Below are positions 25,528 to 33,973 of a DNA stretch of 64,000 nucleotides, piece by piece. A model generated the notes under the pieces. That model was not told the origin of the DNA. It saw only the letters and a program-made list of their open reading frames with translations, and made no database searches. Position 1 is the first letter of the stretch; every line of letters starts with the position of its first letter. The translations under genes and the position numbers were made by a program. This DNA comes from UBA11740 sp049273695 (GTDB lineage: Bacteria > Acidobacteriota > Blastocatellia > Pyrinomonadales > Pyrinomonadaceae): positions 151,700 to 215,699 of the forward strand of contig JBASRE010000005.1 in NCBI GenBank assembly GCA_049273695.1, written 5' to 3'.

Positions 25528-27090
25528 CTACTGCCGACTGTTTTTCGCAGCCCTGGTGAACGTGGCGCCTCCGAAATTCAACGACACGAGCTTGCCTTCG
25601 GCATCCCTCACGAAGCTGATTACTTCACCGTTTCCTCCGGGCAGCATCACGATGCGAATGGTGTCCTTTTCCGTGTAAGGCGTGGCGACTGCGTTAAGTT
25701 TGCCCATTCGGAAGGCGAGAGATTTTTCAGTTGCGGCGATCTCGATGGTCCCCAGGATGTCGTGCTGATACTTGCCGGCATAGTCAGTGAACGGTTCCGA
25801 AAGCAGCCATTCTCTCTTTGCCCGGTTCGCGGCTTCAGCAGCGATACCCTGCTTTCTGCTCTCAACTCTCTTAACGGTCTCCTGCAATTGCGTTTCGTAA
25901 TCAGCCTCGAAATTCTCCGTTCGCAGCCACGAGTCGTAAGCATAGGCAGCCAGCATGTCCGCCAGTCTTCCGCCTATCGCATCGTTATTTACGAGCACGC
26001 CGACGGCAATTCTCTTGTCCGGCATGAATGAGACATGACTGCGGTAACCGGGATAGCCGCCATGATGATAGATGACCTTTTCGTTGCGGTACTTCCCGAT
26101 CTGCCAGCCGAGCCCGTATTCACCATCGCCTGAAAATGGCGGCTCGTTGCGCGTGCTCGCTGTGAGTCCAGTGTGCGCATTGCGGATCAGATCGGCCGGC
26201 AGCACTTGTTTCCCGCCGAGCTTGCCGCTGTTCATGTTCAGGTTAAGCCACCGGCCCAGATCCGAAATGCTCATGAAGATTCCACCGGCCGACTGCATGT
26301 TCTCATCGGTCTTTTCGAGTTGGCTGCGCACCATCTTGCCTGCATTGACTGCATCGGTGTCGATGACGTACGGCGCCGCGATCTTGTACTTCCTGGCGCG
26401 CGCCTTTGAAACGTACGCAGTCGTGTGTTGCAAACCCGCGGGGGTGAATATGCGCTCCTGCAGCAGGTCTTGCCATTTCTTGTGCAGATGGTAATGCAGC
26501 GCCAGACCGTAAATGTTATAGCCGAGGTTGGTGTAATTGTATTTGCCGAAGTTGGCGTCATTAAGAGTGGTGCCTTCGGCCAGGACGCGATCGAGTTCAC
26601 TCTGGTCGATCTGGCCCGTAAAGGCGAGACGGTTGACGAGCGGACCGTTCCGCAGGCCGCTCGTGTGCGTCAGGAGATCTCGGATTGTGATCTTGTCCGG
26701 TATGGCATTTTTGAATTGAATCCCCGGAGTGTATTTCGTCAAAGGATCTGAAAACTTGATCTTGCCTTCCTGATCCAGCATCGCGGCCGCCAGCGCCGTA
26801 AACGATTTGGTCGAGGAAGCGATGTAATAGAGCGTATCGGTATCGGCCTTTAGACCGGCTTCTTTATCCGCTATCCCGTACGCGCGAAGAAGGATCGGCT
26901 TATCGTCCTTGATCACTACGATCGCGATGCCGGGCAGATCGGGAAAGCTCGCAAGCGTCTGACGCACTCGCGCATCGTACGCGGCGGTGAAATCCTTTTC
27001 CGTTGGCGGGGGCAAGGTCTGAGCGGAAACGAAGGCGCCGGCAGAGTTCACCAGCAGGGCAACGAGCGAGATAACGATCGCTTTCTTCAT
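25528..27090 (-). CDS. Exported serine hydrolase (beta-lactamase/AmpC-like)
   Basis: The ATG at 27090 has an AGGAGAG site just upstream and starts a signal peptide ending near SAGAFVSAQ. The 520-residue protein has the SxxK motif S92-S-T-K95, the YxN motif Y186-T-N188, and a likely third motif in YHHGGYPGYRSH. The last ~110 residues form a separate beta-rich domain (FTDYAGKYQHDILGTIEI onward) like the lipocalin-type C-terminal domain found after such hydrolases. It is a periplasmic esterase or peptidase of unknown substrate. It resembles the partial gene at the left edge of the window only in the catalytic fold. Confidence 0.9.
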   Translation of the reverse strand: MKKAIVISLVALLVNSAGAFVSAQTLPPPTEKDFTAAYDARVRQTLASFPDLPGIAIVVIKDDKPILLRAYGIADKEAGLKADTDTLYYIASSTKSFTALAAAMLDQEGKIKFSDPLTKYTPGIQFKNAIPDKITIRDLLTHTSGLRNGPLVNRLAFTGQIDQSELDRVLAEGTTLNDANFGKYNYTNLGYNIYGLALHYHLHKKWQDLLQERIFTPAGLQHTTAYVSKARARKYKIAAPYVIDTDAVNAGKMVRSQLEKTDENMQSAGGIFMSISDLGRWLNLNMNSGKLGGKQVLPADLIRNAHTGLTASTRNEPPFSGDGEYGLGWQIGKYRNEKVIYHHGGYPGYRSHVSFMPDKRIAVGVLVNNDAIGGRLADMLAAYAYDSWLRTENFEADYETQLQETVKRVESRKQGIAAEAANRAKREWLLSEPFTDYAGKYQHDILGTIEIAATEKSLAFRMGKLNAVATPYTEKDTIRIVMLPGGNGEVISFVRDAEGKLVSLNFGGATFTRAAKNSRQ

Positions 27091-27360
27091 AGGCTCTCCT
27101 GTGAAAAGAAATGTTTTCGAGGTCGTTATTCGGTACGACTCACGAACCGGGAAGGTTCCCGTCAATGCTGAAGTCAGAGGTCAGAGGTCAGAGGTCAGAG
27201 GTTAGAGGTCAGATTACTCCTCGTGAAGTTTCGTGTTCACTTCGTGTTCGTTCCCTATCGGTGTTACCTTGCGGTTAAGACGGTAGTCGACTAGCCCAAG
27301 AACGGGAACTAGAAATGCTGGATGTCTAATGTTGAAGGCTCGAGCTGCATACTTCATACA
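27091..27360. other. Divergent promoter region with GGTCAGAG tandem word
   Basis: The gap separates two divergent genes. It contains an almost perfect tandem of GTCAGAG (about 27173-27211). A TTGAAGGCTCGAG stretch precedes the downstream start. No promoter is clear enough to assign. Confidence 0.45.
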
Positions 27361-28746
27361 ATGAAGCTTCGCATCGTCTTACTGCTAATCCTACCGGTTT
27401 TACTACTCGCGCGAGCGAAGCCCGATCGCATTCCACCTCAGCTAGCCTTGACTCACGTCACGATCATCGATGTTACCACTGGGGAACTCAGACGCGACAT
27501 GACGGTCGTGATTACTGACGATCGCATCTCGGCAATCGGAACCAGTACTAAGCTTTCGGTACCGGCCGGCGCGAGCGTGATTGACGCCACCGGCCAATTC
27601 CTCATTCCGGGTCTGTGGGACATGCACGTGCATTGGTATAGAAGAGACATGTTCACTCTGTTTATCGCCAATGGTGTGACGGGCGTACGGCAGATGTTCG
27701 GAAACTCCGATCTGCTGCGCTGGCGTGATGAGATTGCCAAAGACTCGCTGCTCGGCCCTCGCATGGTTGTTGCCAGTCCGATCATCGATGGACCGGAACC
27801 CGTCTGGCCCACTTCGATCTCGGCGGGCAACGAAGAGGAAGGTCGCAAGGCCGTCAGAAGAGTTAAGCAGTGGGGCGCAGACTTTGCGAAGGTCTATGCG
27901 CTCTTGCCGCGCGACGCTTACTTCGGTATTGCCGATGAAGCGAAGCAGCAAGGCATCACTTTTGCTGGCCACGTTCCGTATTCGGTGTCTGCGCGAGAAG
28001 CTTCGGATGCGGGCGAGAAGAGCATCGAGCATCTGACGGGAGTCCTGATCGCATGCTCTGACAAAGAGAAGGAGGTAAGAGGCGAGCTTCTCAGAACGAG
28101 GTCTCCAGATGCGCGTGCCAGGGCCGTGGCGACGGCGCTGACAACCTACGATGAAAAGAAGGCGGCAGACCTGTTCGCGCGCTTTGCTAAGAACCAGACG
28201 TGGCAGTGTCCGACGCTGACTGTCCTGCGCAGCAACGCATTTTTTGATTATGAAAAGTTTTGGCAGGATGGACGGCTCAGATATATCCCAGGACAACTGC
28301 AGCAAAGGTGGAGTGTCCGCCGCGATCATCGCAGTGAAGACGCTAAAGCCGGCGCGAAGAAAGTTCTTCAGAAGGAATTCGAAATCGTGGGCGCGATGCA
28401 GAAAGCCGGCGTGCCAATCCTCGCTGGGACTGATACGGGCAATCCATTCTGTTTCCCGGGTTTCAGCCTGCATGAAGAGTTGGCGCTCCTGGTCATCGCC
28501 GGCTTGACCCCGGTCGAAGCTTTGCGCTCGGCCACACTTAATCCGGCGAAGTTCTTTGGCAGGGACAAAACGCTGGGGACCATCGAGGAAGGGAAGATCG
28601 CCGACCTGGTCTTGCTCGGCGCGAATCCGCTGGAGGACATTCGCAACACGCAAAGAATCAAGGCCGTCGTGTCAAATGGCCAGCTATTTGATCGCAAAGC
28701 TTTGGACAAGCTGCTCGCCGATGCGGAAGGCGCGGCAAAACGGTAG
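27361..28746 (+). CDS. Amidohydrolase family protein, exported
   Basis: The ATG at 27361 starts a short signal peptide (MKLRIVLLLILPVLLLARA); an in-frame ATG 39 bases upstream would put extra residues before it. The 461-residue protein has the imidazolonepropionase-like amidohydrolase layout: N-terminal beta sandwich, metal motif H89-V-H91 in DMHVHW, later histidines in FAGHVPYS and SIEHLTG, and the final aspartate in LAGTDTG. EGKIADLVLLGANPLEDI is the standard C-terminal return strand. It should hydrolyse an amide or cyclic amide in the periplasm with one or two metal ions. The substrate is unknown. Confidence 0.88.
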   Translation: MKLRIVLLLILPVLLLARAKPDRIPPQLALTHVTIIDVTTGELRRDMTVVITDDRISAIGTSTKLSVPAGASVIDATGQFLIPGLWDMHVHWYRRDMFTLFIANGVTGVRQMFGNSDLLRWRDEIAKDSLLGPRMVVASPIIDGPEPVWPTSISAGNEEEGRKAVRRVKQWGADFAKVYALLPRDAYFGIADEAKQQGITFAGHVPYSVSAREASDAGEKSIEHLTGVLIACSDKEKEVRGELLRTRSPDARARAVATALTTYDEKKAADLFARFAKNQTWQCPTLTVLRSNAFFDYEKFWQDGRLRYIPGQLQQRWSVRRDHRSEDAKAGAKKVLQKEFEIVGAMQKAGVPILAGTDTGNPFCFPGFSLHEELALLVIAGLTPVEALRSATLNPAKFFGRDKTLGTIEEGKIADLVLLGANPLEDIRNTQRIKAVVSNGQLFDRKALDKLLADAEGAAKR

Positions 28747-28814
28747 GTAAGCCCGGCCCCGCTCTAACCCAAACCCATAAGTTTTCTTTTGCTAACCACG
28801 CCGCCCTCAACCCG

Positions 28815-28991
28815 ATGACAGCTCCGCCTCTTCCCGAACAGATCGAACTCCATCGCGATCGCATGTGGCGGCGGGACGAAGACCTCCGTGTTGAAAGCGC
28901 GGTTGACGCGGAACGTTTCATCGAAGACGTGGGCTTTGCGAATACTTTGACTGATACGCGGCGCGCTGGATTCGACACAGTGAGCCGGTGA
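28815..28991 (+). pseudogene. Truncated duplicate of the AlkZ-like gene 5' end
   Basis: From the ATG at 28815 to 28970 this copies the first 156 bases of the gene at 31722 without gaps and with few substitutions. Similarity extends about 25 bases upstream (TTTTGCTAACCACGCC versus TTTTGGTAACCCCACG). After codon 52 the match stops abruptly, and a foreign tail (FDTVSR) leads to a TGA at 28989-28991. Together with the intact gene it brackets the prodomain-like and subtilase genes. It is a non-functional fragment. Confidence 0.85.
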
Positions 28992-29060
28992 CTGCCTGCT
29001 TCGGCCATTTCGACACCGGATATGGTAGTCTGAGTCAGATTTTCTGAAGGAGTTTAGAGT

Positions 29061-29564
29061 TTGGACGCCACACAAAAGCCAAGTAAAGATCTTTTCGTAG
29101 TCTCCGTTAAAAAGGGCCGAGAGAAAGTGGAGAAACTACTAAAGGATCTCGGTGAGGTCGAGGAATTGCAGGGCAGCGATAATCTACTGCTGGTGCACCT
29201 GCGGAAAGGGACTTCCGCCGCGAAGAAGGCGTGGGAGTCGGTTCGTAAAAAGCTTGGAGAGGAAGAAGTTGTCCATCCGGTCATGGTTGACGAGAGCGGA
29301 CATCATCAATATCCCACGGGACAGATCAATGTCCGTTTTCAGTCTGCGCCGACGGATGCGCAGTTGAAACGGTTCGCAGCCTCGCACGGAATGCGTTTGC
29401 ACGGTCGTAATGAATACGTACCGGAGCAGGCGACCTTCGAACCGCTGAAAGCCAGCGAGCAGTACGTCCCCGACTTGGTGCAGGAAATCTCCGCCGAGAC
29501 AAACATCAAGCAGGCCTGGGCCAGTACTCTCGCACGTTTCGAGCGCCTTTCAGACCGCCGGTAA
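29061..29564 (+). CDS. Stand-alone subtilase-prodomain-like protein
   Basis: A TTG start at 29061 follows GAAGGAG with eight-base spacing. The protein has 167 residues and no signal peptide. Its second half (TGQINVRFQSAPTDAQLKRF, later YVPDLVQEISAE and AWASTL) resembles the pro-region found N-terminal to some subtilases, and the first half looks like a second, related alpha/beta module. Subtilase pro-regions act as folding chaperones and inhibitors. This gene converges on a subtilase gene, so a role as a separate inhibitor or chaperone is plausible but is inference. No other function is recognised. Confidence 0.6.
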   Translation: MDATQKPSKDLFVVSVKKGREKVEKLLKDLGEVEELQGSDNLLLVHLRKGTSAAKKAWESVRKKLGEEEVVHPVMVDESGHHQYPTGQINVRFQSAPTDAQLKRFAASHGMRLHGRNEYVPEQATFEPLKASEQYVPDLVQEISAETNIKQAWASTLARFERLSDRR

Positions 29565-29604
29565 CTTTCTGAGAGCAGCGTCGTCACCGCTTCCTAAACA
29601 CGAT

Positions 29605-29640
29605 AAAAGCCGGAGCGCGTTAAGCGACCCCCGGCTTTTT
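29605..29640. terminator. Bidirectional Rho-independent terminator
   Basis: AAAAGCCGG (29605-29613) pairs with CCGGCTTTTT (29631-29640) around a GC-rich loop. It has an A-run on the left and a T-run on the right, so it can serve both convergent genes. It lies between the prodomain-like gene and the subtilase gene. Confidence 0.8.
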
Positions 29641-29676
29641 CGAATGCGTACTTGAGTGCGCCGGAACTCAGCAACA

Positions 29677-31365
29677 CTAGCGACTGCGCTTCTGGTTCTT
29701 CTTCGCAGACTTCTTCGCCCTTTTCCGGCTTGCTGCGGCCTTTTTGGCTGATGAGCCCGTTGCCCTGGATGCGCCTTTGACCGCCTTCTTGGCAGCCTTG
29801 CCCAAGCTGAGCGCGGCTGCGACTGCACGCCCGGCGTCGATTCGGCCAAAGCCAAACTGGTTGCTGTGCCCGTTGGCATCATAGCCGCTGCCGATCTTTT
29901 CAGCGGTTGAAGTAAGCACATCGCGCAGATCGGTACGCGTTAGATTGGGGTTAGCGGAAAGAACGAGCGCTGCAACTCCGGCCGTGAGCGGCGTGGCCGA
30001 TGATGTACCGCCAAAGTTGTTGGTGTGAAGTCCATCCACACCACCTCGGTCCGCCCGTCCCACGTTAAACCCTCGATTAGCAGTTGAAACATCGGCAGTG
30101 AAAATGCCGCGCACCCCGCCACTTGAGGGGGCGACCATGGCAATCTGCGGACCGACGTTCGAGTAGTCAGCGATTCTCGCCTGATCCGTTGACGCGCCGA
30201 CCGCAATCGCGTTCGTGTCTCTGGCTGGAAAGCTGACTGGGCTCCCAAAATTGTTTCCGGCTGCGCAAAAGACCGCCGAGCCTTTGCCCTGCCGTCCAAT
30301 CGTGCCTGCATCTGCTAGCGCCAATTGAATGTCAGGACTAGAACCGCCTGACCAGGAGCACGACAAGACGTCCGCGATGCTGGCCGCGAAGCGGATGGCG
30401 TCGGCCACACGGTTTGACGGGGCCAAGTCGTCAGCGTGAAAAACCTTCACCGCCAGCACTCGGCAACCCGGAGCCGCCCCGATAGCACCGCCGCTGCTTC
30501 CAGGCGCGGCAACCACGCCGGCGCAGGGAGTTCCGTGAATATCGTTACCCGCCATTTGATCGAATGGATCGCGGAACAGTTTAGGACGCGGATTAAAGTG
30601 ATCCGGATCATCGTCGCGCAGGAAGAAGTCGCGGCCGACTTTGTTTTTGGAGGCAGAGTCTGGGTTTTTCCAGATTCGGGTACGTAAGTTTGGATGCTCG
30701 ATGTCTACGCCGTCGTCGAGCACTGCGACTACGATGTTGCTGCGTCCGGTGGTGATGTTCCACGCCGCACGAATATCGACATCCTCTCCCGCCGTAGCTC
30801 CGCCGCCTCCACCATTGCGGAGATGCCACTGCTCCGACCTGATCGCCGGCGTGGCCTGTCTGTTGAACTGGGAAACGAAATTTGGCGCAGCGAACACGAT
30901 CTCGTCCATCTCCGAAATATCGTTGGAGACTTCGAGCAGCTTTTCGCCTGAATACTTGCGTTCCGGGTGGTAGACAATTACCTGCTCCTCGATGAAAGGG
31001 TTGACTGACCGTACCGTGAAATTGTGTTTTTTGAGGATGGCATTCCTTTTCTTTTGAGACACACCGGGCTTGAATCTAAGGGTGACTTCACGGTAGATGA
31101 CATGAAGGAGCCCAGTGTCTGATTCGCGGAAAGCAACCGGCGGCGGACCCTGGGGCAGCTCGGCAGCGAGAGCCTTGCCTTCGCGTAGACCGATGTCAAA
31201 ATGCGTGCGGCAGGCGGTTGCAACCAGCACCGCAGCGTTCACAGGATCGCGCGAGCGGTTGACTGCAGTTCTGACCGTAACGGCTCGTGTGGCCGCGACA
31301 TTCACAACTTCGGTTTCGAGTGGTTGAAGGTAGATACGTTGCTTATTTGCGTTCAACATGTACAT
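29677..31365 (-). CDS. Subtilase (S8) peptidase with a lysine-rich C-terminal tail
   Basis: The ATG at 31365 follows AGGAGC. The 562-residue protein has no signal peptide. Residues 1-80 are unrecognised; about 85-168 form a pro-region (REVTLRFKPGVSQKKRNA ... DEIVFAAPNFV). The catalytic triad is D217 (VAVLDDGVD), H277 (DIHGTPCAG) and S455 (FGGTSSATP), with oxyanion N371. The last ~45 residues are an AKKA-type basic tail (SSAKKAAASRKRAKKSAKK), like histone H1-type bacterial tails. It is presumably an active protease once the pro-region is removed. The tail could bind nucleic acid or acidic polymers. The gene converges on the prodomain-like gene. Confidence 0.9.
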   Translation of the reverse strand: MYMLNANKQRIYLQPLETEVVNVAATRAVTVRTAVNRSRDPVNAAVLVATACRTHFDIGLREGKALAAELPQGPPPVAFRESDTGLLHVIYREVTLRFKPGVSQKKRNAILKKHNFTVRSVNPFIEEQVIVYHPERKYSGEKLLEVSNDISEMDEIVFAAPNFVSQFNRQATPAIRSEQWHLRNGGGGGATAGEDVDIRAAWNITTGRSNIVVAVLDDGVDIEHPNLRTRIWKNPDSASKNKVGRDFFLRDDDPDHFNPRPKLFRDPFDQMAGNDIHGTPCAGVVAAPGSSGGAIGAAPGCRVLAVKVFHADDLAPSNRVADAIRFAASIADVLSCSWSGGSSPDIQLALADAGTIGRQGKGSAVFCAAGNNFGSPVSFPARDTNAIAVGASTDQARIADYSNVGPQIAMVAPSSGGVRGIFTADVSTANRGFNVGRADRGGVDGLHTNNFGGTSSATPLTAGVAALVLSANPNLTRTDLRDVLTSTAEKIGSGYDANGHSNQFGFGRIDAGRAVAAALSLGKAAKKAVKGASRATGSSAKKAAASRKRAKKSAKKNQKRSR

Positions 31366-31721
31366 AAGGTTGCTCCTAATCTAGCTGGGAAGTTGCTGTA
31401 CGCAATCGAGAGTTTCTGGTTTTACAGATTGGAAAAACCGATTGCCTTCTTAGGAAGTCATTGACGTGCGGTTCGACTTAACAGCGTGAAGGAAACAGTG
31501 ATGAGTGGCCAAACCGTGGCGTGTTATTAATGGATTGTGAGGTGGAAGTCAAGAAGTTTTGCAGCCGACCAACATGAGAGTCTTTGGCGAGCATCAGGCC
31601 TACGATTCGCAATGAGCAGAGGAGCCACCCTATACTTCGTCTCTGAGCGAAAAATTGTCCAATCTGCGAATCGCAATGTTTATGACCCTTCCCCTTTTGG
31701 TAACCCCACGCCCTTAACCCA
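31366..31721. other. Divergent intergenic region, no gene seen
   Basis: The gap separates the subtilase gene (minus) from the AlkZ-like gene (plus). No member of the common repeat families is seen, except the CCCTTAACCCA stretch shared with the duplicate at about 28800. It should hold two promoters, which I cannot assign with confidence. Confidence 0.4.
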
Positions 31722-32531
31722 ATGACCACTCCGACTCTTCCCGAAGAGATCGAACTCTATCGCGATCGAATGTGGCGGCGCGACGAAGACCTCCGCGTTG
31801 AAAGCGCGGTTGACGCGGAACGTTTCATCGAAGACGTGGGCTTTGCGAATACTTTGACTGATACGCGGCGCGCTGGACCGTCGTTGTACATCGCGGTATG
31901 CGGTCGGAGGGATGTGAGTTTGCCGCGCAACGTGCAGAAGGACGAAGAGACGCGCCTGACCTGGTATCTCAAGGATGAAGTCATGCGCCGCGGTCGCGTT
32001 TACTACGCGAAACTCGCGGGCGGTCGCTCGATGTTTGTCGCACCGCGCTTGATTAGCCATTTCGCCGGCATCTGGATGCCACGAAGGAAGGACGAGCCCG
32101 AAGTTTTGTCAGACGCAGCCCAGCGGGTTTTGAAAGTACTGCGGCGCGAACACGAACTGGCCACCGCGGACCTGCGCGCTGAAAGCGGAGTTGCCGAACG
32201 TGCGGCATTCACACGCGCCCTTGATGAGTTACAACGCGCGATGAAGGTGATCCCTCAGGATGTCATCTATCAACCGTTTTCCTACATCTGGATGCTAGCC
32301 GAAGACCGGTGGCCGCAAGAGCTGAGAAAACGGGTTGCACGCAAGACAGCCCTGCGAGAGATCGCTCGAGCGTATTTGGCGAGCGCCGGTATGACTCTAC
32401 TCGGCGAGACCGCGCGCGCTTCGGGTTTGAGTCGGGTTGAAGCGGGACTTGGAAATCATCAATTGGTAGATGAAGGATATGCGGTGCGTGTCAGGCAGGG
32501 GGTGTATGAGTTGGTAAATCGTAAATGGTGA
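31722..32531 (+). CDS. AlkZ-related (YcaQ-like) winged-helix protein
   Basis: The 269-residue protein resembles the short AlkZ-related proteins: an N-terminal RFIEDVGFANTLTDTRR segment, a middle KDEVMRRGRVYYAKLAGGRSMFV segment and winged-helix modules (RVLKVLRREHELATADLRAE). AlkZ/YcaQ enzymes unhook DNA interstrand crosslinks, but whether these short relatives are glycosylases is unknown, and the QxQ catalytic motif of AlkZ is not evident. The last residues (ELVNRKW) lie in an AATCGTAAATGG dispersed word, so the C-terminus may be repeat-derived. A truncated duplicate of its 5' end is at 28815. Confidence 0.55.
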   Translation: MTTPTLPEEIELYRDRMWRRDEDLRVESAVDAERFIEDVGFANTLTDTRRAGPSLYIAVCGRRDVSLPRNVQKDEETRLTWYLKDEVMRRGRVYYAKLAGGRSMFVAPRLISHFAGIWMPRRKDEPEVLSDAAQRVLKVLRREHELATADLRAESGVAERAAFTRALDELQRAMKVIPQDVIYQPFSYIWMLAEDRWPQELRKRVARKTALREIARAYLASAGMTLLGETARASGLSRVEAGLGNHQLVDEGYAVRVRQGVYELVNRKW

Positions 32532-32590
32532 ATGGAAGAAGGGTATCGGGTGTTGGGTGTCAGCGACAACGAGCCGCGGAGCGGCGGCGG

Positions 32591-32700
32591 ATATTTGGAG
32601 TGCGGTGGCAAGCATAGCGCGACACCGCTTTGGATCAAACTAATCATCCAAAGCGCCGTCGACGTCCCGACGAGTCGAGACTCTGCCGGCGCACTCCAAA
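32591..32700. repeat. Terminal-inverted-repeat element (copy 5, shortened)
   Basis: This 110-base copy runs from TTTGGAGTGCGGTGGCA to CTGCCGGCGCACTCCAAA. It retains the inner pair CCGCTTTGGAT / ATCCAAAGCGCCG but lacks part of the left arm interior. It follows a GAGCCGCGGAGCGGCGGC hairpin, as the other copies follow a similar hairpin. It sits between the ends of two convergent genes. Confidence 0.82.
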
Positions 32701-32727
32701 ACAACTCTGCGTCACGGCGGCTAACTG

Positions 32728-33579
32728 CTAATGAACTCCGAGTAAATTGATCAGGCCGTCGGCGAGCGCCCCACGCCAACTTAAACCATCGTGGCCGCCG
32801 ACGAACTGCTGATAATGAACCTGATACCCTTTTGCCAGTAACACATCACGCAAGTGACGCGTGCTTTCCAGGATCTCACCGCCACCGCCGGCGGTGTCGG
32901 CTTCAAATGTTCCCGCCGTTAGATAAAAGCGCAGAGGCAGTTTGGGACTTGCCAGGAATTCCTTAACCAGGAAGTTGCCTTCGGTCGTAGCATCCCGCGA
33001 ACCGTCGCCGCCGCGTCCGCCGGAATCAGGACAGCGCGCACCACAGATTCCATCGTTATGTTCGGGCGACCACCAAAAGGCGCCGGATCGGCTCAGTACG
33101 TTGCCAAAGACCTTGGGGTGACGCCGAGCGACGTACACTGATGCAAGACCACCAGCGCTATAGCCAGTGACAACGGTTTTCTTCGGGTCCTTTGTGACGT
33201 TGTAGTGTGATCGAACCCAGGGAACAAGTTCCTTTGCCATAAAATCCGCGAACTCATCGCTGGCGACGAGATCTACCAGACGCCGGCGGGGAACATTCTC
33301 AACAAATACCGCAACGGTCGGAGGAATTTTGGAAGCTGCAATCAGATTGTTCAGCGTCGTCACTGGAGACGCATCGTTCGCCAAGTCTTCGCCGTCGAAC
33401 AAAATCAACAGCGCATTGGGGGGGCCATCTGCTTTGTAATTAGCCGGCGTGTAAACAGAAAACGGCCGGTCAATTTTTTGAATGGCGCTCTTGATGGTTT
33501 GTTTCTCGACGCGTCCTTCCGCTACTCCGGGTTTGCTGACGAGCCATGGTTGCGGCGCAACTCCAGGCAACTCCGCCAC
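32728..33579 (-). CDS. Enterochelin-esterase-like alpha/beta hydrolase, probably 5'-truncated
   Basis: The frame gives 283 residues from a GTG at 33579, with an upstream in-frame stop at 33598-33600. The alpha/beta-hydrolase core is intact: FSVYTPANYK, nucleophile in VTGYSAGGLASVYVARRHP and the catalytic histidine in FVGGHDGLSWRGAL. Family members normally carry a signal peptide and an N-terminal domain before this core. Here the homology begins in the linker (VAELPGVAPQPW), directly at a junction with an oppositely oriented gene fragment. The protein lacks an export signal and is probably a remnant, though the catalytic core could still fold. Confidence 0.75.
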   Translation of the reverse strand: MAELPGVAPQPWLVSKPGVAEGRVEKQTIKSAIQKIDRPFSVYTPANYKADGPPNALLILFDGEDLANDASPVTTLNNLIAASKIPPTVAVFVENVPRRRLVDLVASDEFADFMAKELVPWVRSHYNVTKDPKKTVVTGYSAGGLASVYVARRHPKVFGNVLSRSGAFWWSPEHNDGICGARCPDSGGRGGDGSRDATTEGNFLVKEFLASPKLPLRFYLTAGTFEADTAGGGGEILESTRHLRDVLLAKGYQVHYQQFVGGHDGLSWRGALADGLINLLGVH

Positions 33580-33591
33580 GCTTCGACATCT

Positions 33592-33970
33592 GAACTTCTA
33601 TCGTCACGCTTTCAAACAACCAAGCCTAGGCCTGCAACACGACGCTGAAAACTTTTACTTCTGCCAGATGAACGAGCGTGGACACTCTGAATTGATGAAG
33701 CTGAACAAGAAAAGCGGTGAAGTGTCTCAGCTGGCGCCGTCGATTAATCACACGATGGAATTCGTAGTAGCGGATGGAGCGGTCTACTACTTTGATGACG
33801 TACCGAAAAACGGTTCGTTTGGACCAGTAGCGGTGCGGCGAGTTTCAACCGGCGGCGGCGATCCCATTGAACTCGATCAGGGAGAGGCCGGTTGGCTTAA
33901 ATACCTCGCGGTTGATTCGAAGCAGCTCTATTTCACCGACATCTCGAAGGTTTACGCACTGTCGAAATGA
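33592..33970 (+). pseudogene. C-terminal fragment of a beta-propeller-like (DUF5050-type) protein
   Basis: The frame carries repeated NFYFCQMNERGHSELMKL / AVYYFDDVP / QLYFTDISKVYALSK units, about 40 residues each. This matches the blade pattern of proteins that report YF..D..... values in a propeller fold. Only about 125 residues are present and no plausible start or signal peptide precedes them. Upstream, the frame passes into the antisense of the truncated esterase. It is best read as the 3' end of a gene whose 5' part has been lost. Confidence 0.6.
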
Positions 33971-33973
33971 TTC

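Noticed and set aside
27442..28653. Long minus-strand open frame (about 400 residues) opposite the amidohydrolase gene
   Set aside because: It is the antisense shadow of a clearly recognised amidohydrolase with a signal peptide and metal ligands. The shadow has a composition typical of antisense frames in GC-rich genes.
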